Below are positions 20,355 to 21,819 of a DNA stretch of 21,819 nt, one piece after another. A program made the position numbers and the translations under genes. Under the pieces are notes generated by a model. It did not search any database and was not told the origin of the DNA. It saw only the letters and a list, made by a program, of their open reading frames with translations. Source of the DNA: a virus; the IMG/VR virus record IMGVR_UViG_3300020477_000152, positions 1 through 21,819 of that record; one strand, written 5' to 3'. Each line of letters starts with the position of its first letter. Within the stretch, counting starts at the first letter, position 1.

Positions 20355-20930
20355 CTACGTACAGAATTCTTCAAATAATTTATAATCGTAGTCGTTATAT
20401 TCTCGATGCCAACTTAAAAATTCATCGCTTAATTTATCTTTTGAAATATATTTTATGTAATCTATATTACTTCTGTTAGTACTATCCCTAGGTTCTTTGT
20501 CAATGTTTAACATATTAGAAATTTCATCCCAACTCTCTTCAATATTTTCTAAAGAAAAAACTTTTTTAAAGTTAATTCTTAAACATTGTTGTACATTTAG
20601 ATATTTTGAATGCATATCAACAGTAGGATCTAAACAAAGATAATTTTTGTGTAACCATAAGGTTATAAAATTACCGGATAGTTGTTCACAATGTTCTTCA
20701 AAAGAGTCAGCTACTGCTTCTCCTTTGTTCATATCATAGTTAAATTGAGAAATATCTCTGTCTAAAGGAGTACGCAACCAAGTAAAATGTATTCCTGGAG
20801 TTCTGTGAGTAGTGTTATGGCCAATAGCATAATCTAATTTACTAATTTGTTTTTTATCTGCACGATCTTCAAGTCTTAATCTTATTGTGCTACCACCTGT
20901 TTTTGGTATATGATGAAATGTATGATGCAT
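20355..20930 (-). CDS. PAPS-dependent sulfotransferase (Sulfotransfer_2-like), 191 aa
   Basis: Both cofactor motifs of the carbohydrate sulfotransferase family are present: the 5'-phosphosulfate loop IPKTGGST at residues 8-15 and the 3'-phosphate site RTPLDRDIS at residues 53-61 (Arg53, Arg58, Ser61). GHNT near residue 37 is placed like the strand-loop between them in this family. Such enzymes move sulfate from PAPS to a hydroxyl of a sugar or other acceptor. At 191 aa it is short for the family, so it may be a minimal form. It overlaps kdsA by one base (TAATG) with no ribosome site of its own, so the two are coupled. That pairing suggests a glycan or lipopolysaccharide acceptor, by inference. 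Confidence 0.82.
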   Translation of the reverse strand: MHHTFHHIPKTGGSTIRLRLEDRADKKQISKLDYAIGHNTTHRTPGIHFTWLRTPLDRDISQFNYDMNKGEAVADSFEEHCEQLSGNFITLWLHKNYLCLDPTVDMHSKYLNVQQCLRINFKKVFSLENIEESWDEISNMLNIDKEPRDSTNRSNIDYIKYISKDKLSDEFLSWHREYNDYDYKLFEEFCT

Positions 20931-21727
20931 TATTTTACAATTCGGTCTATTTTCTTTAGTGTTCCTAGTAAATTTTCTAAATCTTCTAGATGTAAATTGT
21001 TTGGTCCATCTGAATATGCGTTATCAGGGTCGTTATGAACTTCCATAAACACACCAGCAACACCTACGGCAACTGCCGCTTTAGCAATTACAGGTATGTG
21101 TTCTCTATTGCCACCTGAACTTGTACCTTGACCACCTGGTTGTTGACAACTGTGTGTAGCATCTATAACAACAGGATAACCTGTCTTCTTCATTTCGTGT
21201 AACCCTCGCATATCATTTACAAGTGTGTTGTAACCAAAACTTGTACCCCGTTCACATAACATAATCATTTCGTTGCCTGTTGATGCAATTTTATATGCAA
21301 CGTTGGCCATATCCCATGGTGCAAGGAATTGTCCTTTTTTAACATTAATCCATATATTTTGTTTGCCTGCTTCTAGTAATAAATCAGTTTGTCTACATAA
21401 AAACGCAGGTATTTGTATTGCATCTACGTGTGGTGCTACAATTGAACATTGTTCCGCTGTATGTACATCTGTAATAATGTTAATGTCCATTTTTGATTTT
21501 AGATAATCAAAAATTTTTAAACCTTCTTCAAGTCCTGCTCCTCTTTTACCATGTAGTGAAGTTCTATTTGCTTTATCAAATGAAGATTTGTATATCAGTT
21601 CTATACCCATATGGTCAGTTATCTTTTTAATTTCAGTTGCCATATAGAGTGCGTGTTCTTTAGACTCAATTTGGCAAGGTCCTGCTATAAGAAAAAACGG
21701 TTTGTCGTTGCCTATGTCTATGTCCAT
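20930..21727 (-). CDS. kdsA: 3-deoxy-D-manno-octulosonate 8-phosphate synthase
   Basis: KdsA condenses phosphoenolpyruvate with arabinose 5-phosphate to make KDO-8-P, the committed step towards the inner-core sugar of Gram-negative lipopolysaccharide. Family motifs run in order: IAGPCQIES (14-22), YKSSFDKANRTS (46-57), GAGLEEGL (63-70), DVHTAEQ (87-93), IQIPAFLCRQTDLL (104-117), KKGQFLAPWDM (130-140), CERGTSFGYNTLV (158-170), DATHSCQQPGG (189-199) and SDGPN (239-243). Cys18, His192, Glu229 and Asp240 match the metal ligands of the metal-dependent class. It is nearly full length (265 aa against about 280), so likely active. A TTAAATA element lies 5 bases before the ATG, after a terminator, with no Shine-Dalgarno sequence. 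Confidence 0.95.
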   Translation of the reverse strand: MDIDIGNDKPFFLIAGPCQIESKEHALYMATEIKKITDHMGIELIYKSSFDKANRTSLHGKRGAGLEEGLKIFDYLKSKMDINIITDVHTAEQCSIVAPHVDAIQIPAFLCRQTDLLLEAGKQNIWINVKKGQFLAPWDMANVAYKIASTGNEMIMLCERGTSFGYNTLVNDMRGLHEMKKTGYPVVIDATHSCQQPGGQGTSSGGNREHIPVIAKAAVAVGVAGVFMEVHNDPDNAYSDGPNNLHLEDLENLLGTLKKIDRIVK

Positions 21728-21732
21728 ATTAC

Positions 21733-21739
21733 TATTTAA
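21733..21739 (-). promoter_or_regulatory. Putative late promoter TTAAATA for the kdsA operon
   Basis: On the minus strand, 5 bases before the ATG at 21727. A small hairpin (GACTG/CAGTC, 21741-21756) lies directly upstream, then the terminator at 21764-21784. Confidence 0.45.
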
Positions 21740-21763
21740 AGACTGAAAGTACAGTCACAAAAA

Positions 21764-21784
21764 AAGGCGACATAAAGCCGCCTT
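21764..21784 (-). terminator. Rho-independent terminator of a gene beyond the right edge
   Basis: On the minus strand AAGGCG pairs with CGCCTT, the inner GC/GU extends it, and a run of seven T follows. It ends a minus-strand transcript entering from the right, so kdsA begins a new unit. Confidence 0.8.
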
Positions 21785-21799
21785 TCTTTGAATAAAATT

Positions 21800-21815
21800 G
21801 TAAGCCTTGGCTTAC
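21800..21815. repeat. Inverted repeat at the right edge
   Basis: GTAAGCC and GGCTTAC form a 7-bp stem around TT. It lies upstream of the terminator on the minus strand, in sequence that may be the 3' end of the next gene. Its role is unclear. Confidence 0.45.
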
Positions 21816-21819
21816 TTGA

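Noticed and set aside
21785-21819. Partial gene at the right edge
   Set aside because: The minus strand is open in more than one frame over 35 bases and no product can be recognised, so no coding call is made.

Overview
The window looks like part of the late, structural region of an AT-rich marine T4-like myovirus, of the cyanophage/pelagiphage type. Four things support this: a neck/tail-completion pair resembling T4 gp14 and gp15; a cluster of about 16 kb of modular tail-fibre or virion proteins of the kind found in marine T4-like phages; repeated TATAAATA-type late promoter motifs; and phage-borne host-surface metabolism genes (kdsA and a sulfotransferase). The exact host cannot be read from the sequence. 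The low GC content would suit a SAR11-type or Prochlorococcus-type host, but this is inference. No integrase, transposase, tRNA, CRISPR array or photosynthesis gene was seen.

Layout. Positions 1-2288 (+) hold the 3' part of a gp14-like neck/virion gene and a gp15-like tail sheath stabiliser gene, overlapping by one base (TAATG). Positions 2285-2896 (+) hold a Nudix hydrolase behind a near-consensus sigma70 promoter, followed by two tiny one-helix membrane peptides. Positions 2867-8850 (-) hold a 1719-aa fibre with nine related ~100-aa repeats, a 211-aa partner and a likely 58-aa gene. Positions 9006-11772 (-) hold two further modular fibres, each with its own promoter and a terminator behind it. 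Positions 11864-12749 (+) hold two overlapping genes of unknown function. Positions 12746-16719 (-) hold a 982-aa protein with two PKD-like domains and a 341-aa fibre partner. Positions 16783-17649 (+) hold a lone structural gene. Positions 17653-19284 (-) are a three-gene structural operon. Positions 19361-19783 (-) are a 140-aa virion protein behind a 70-nt leader that can fold as a cloverleaf. Positions 19998-20231 (-) are a small two-helix membrane protein. Positions 20355-21727 (-) are a kdsA-sulfotransferase operon.

How it works together. The fibre proteins share interchangeable modules: an N-terminal segment, a GDLxVxGT...VEDN segment, an RPxxxxGxIRFN segment and a GDGSTTxFT...YQEPTxNYT segment. 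This suggests they attach to the same virion scaffold and present different receptor-binding parts. KDO-8-P synthase and the sulfotransferase probably alter the host envelope glycans made during infection. Expression appears to be organised as compact terminator-then-late-promoter boundaries. Several genes have the promoter element 5-13 nt from the start codon and no Shine-Dalgarno sequence, so they may be leaderless. Genes with longer leaders carry a Shine-Dalgarno sequence and often a stem-loop near the predicted 5' end.
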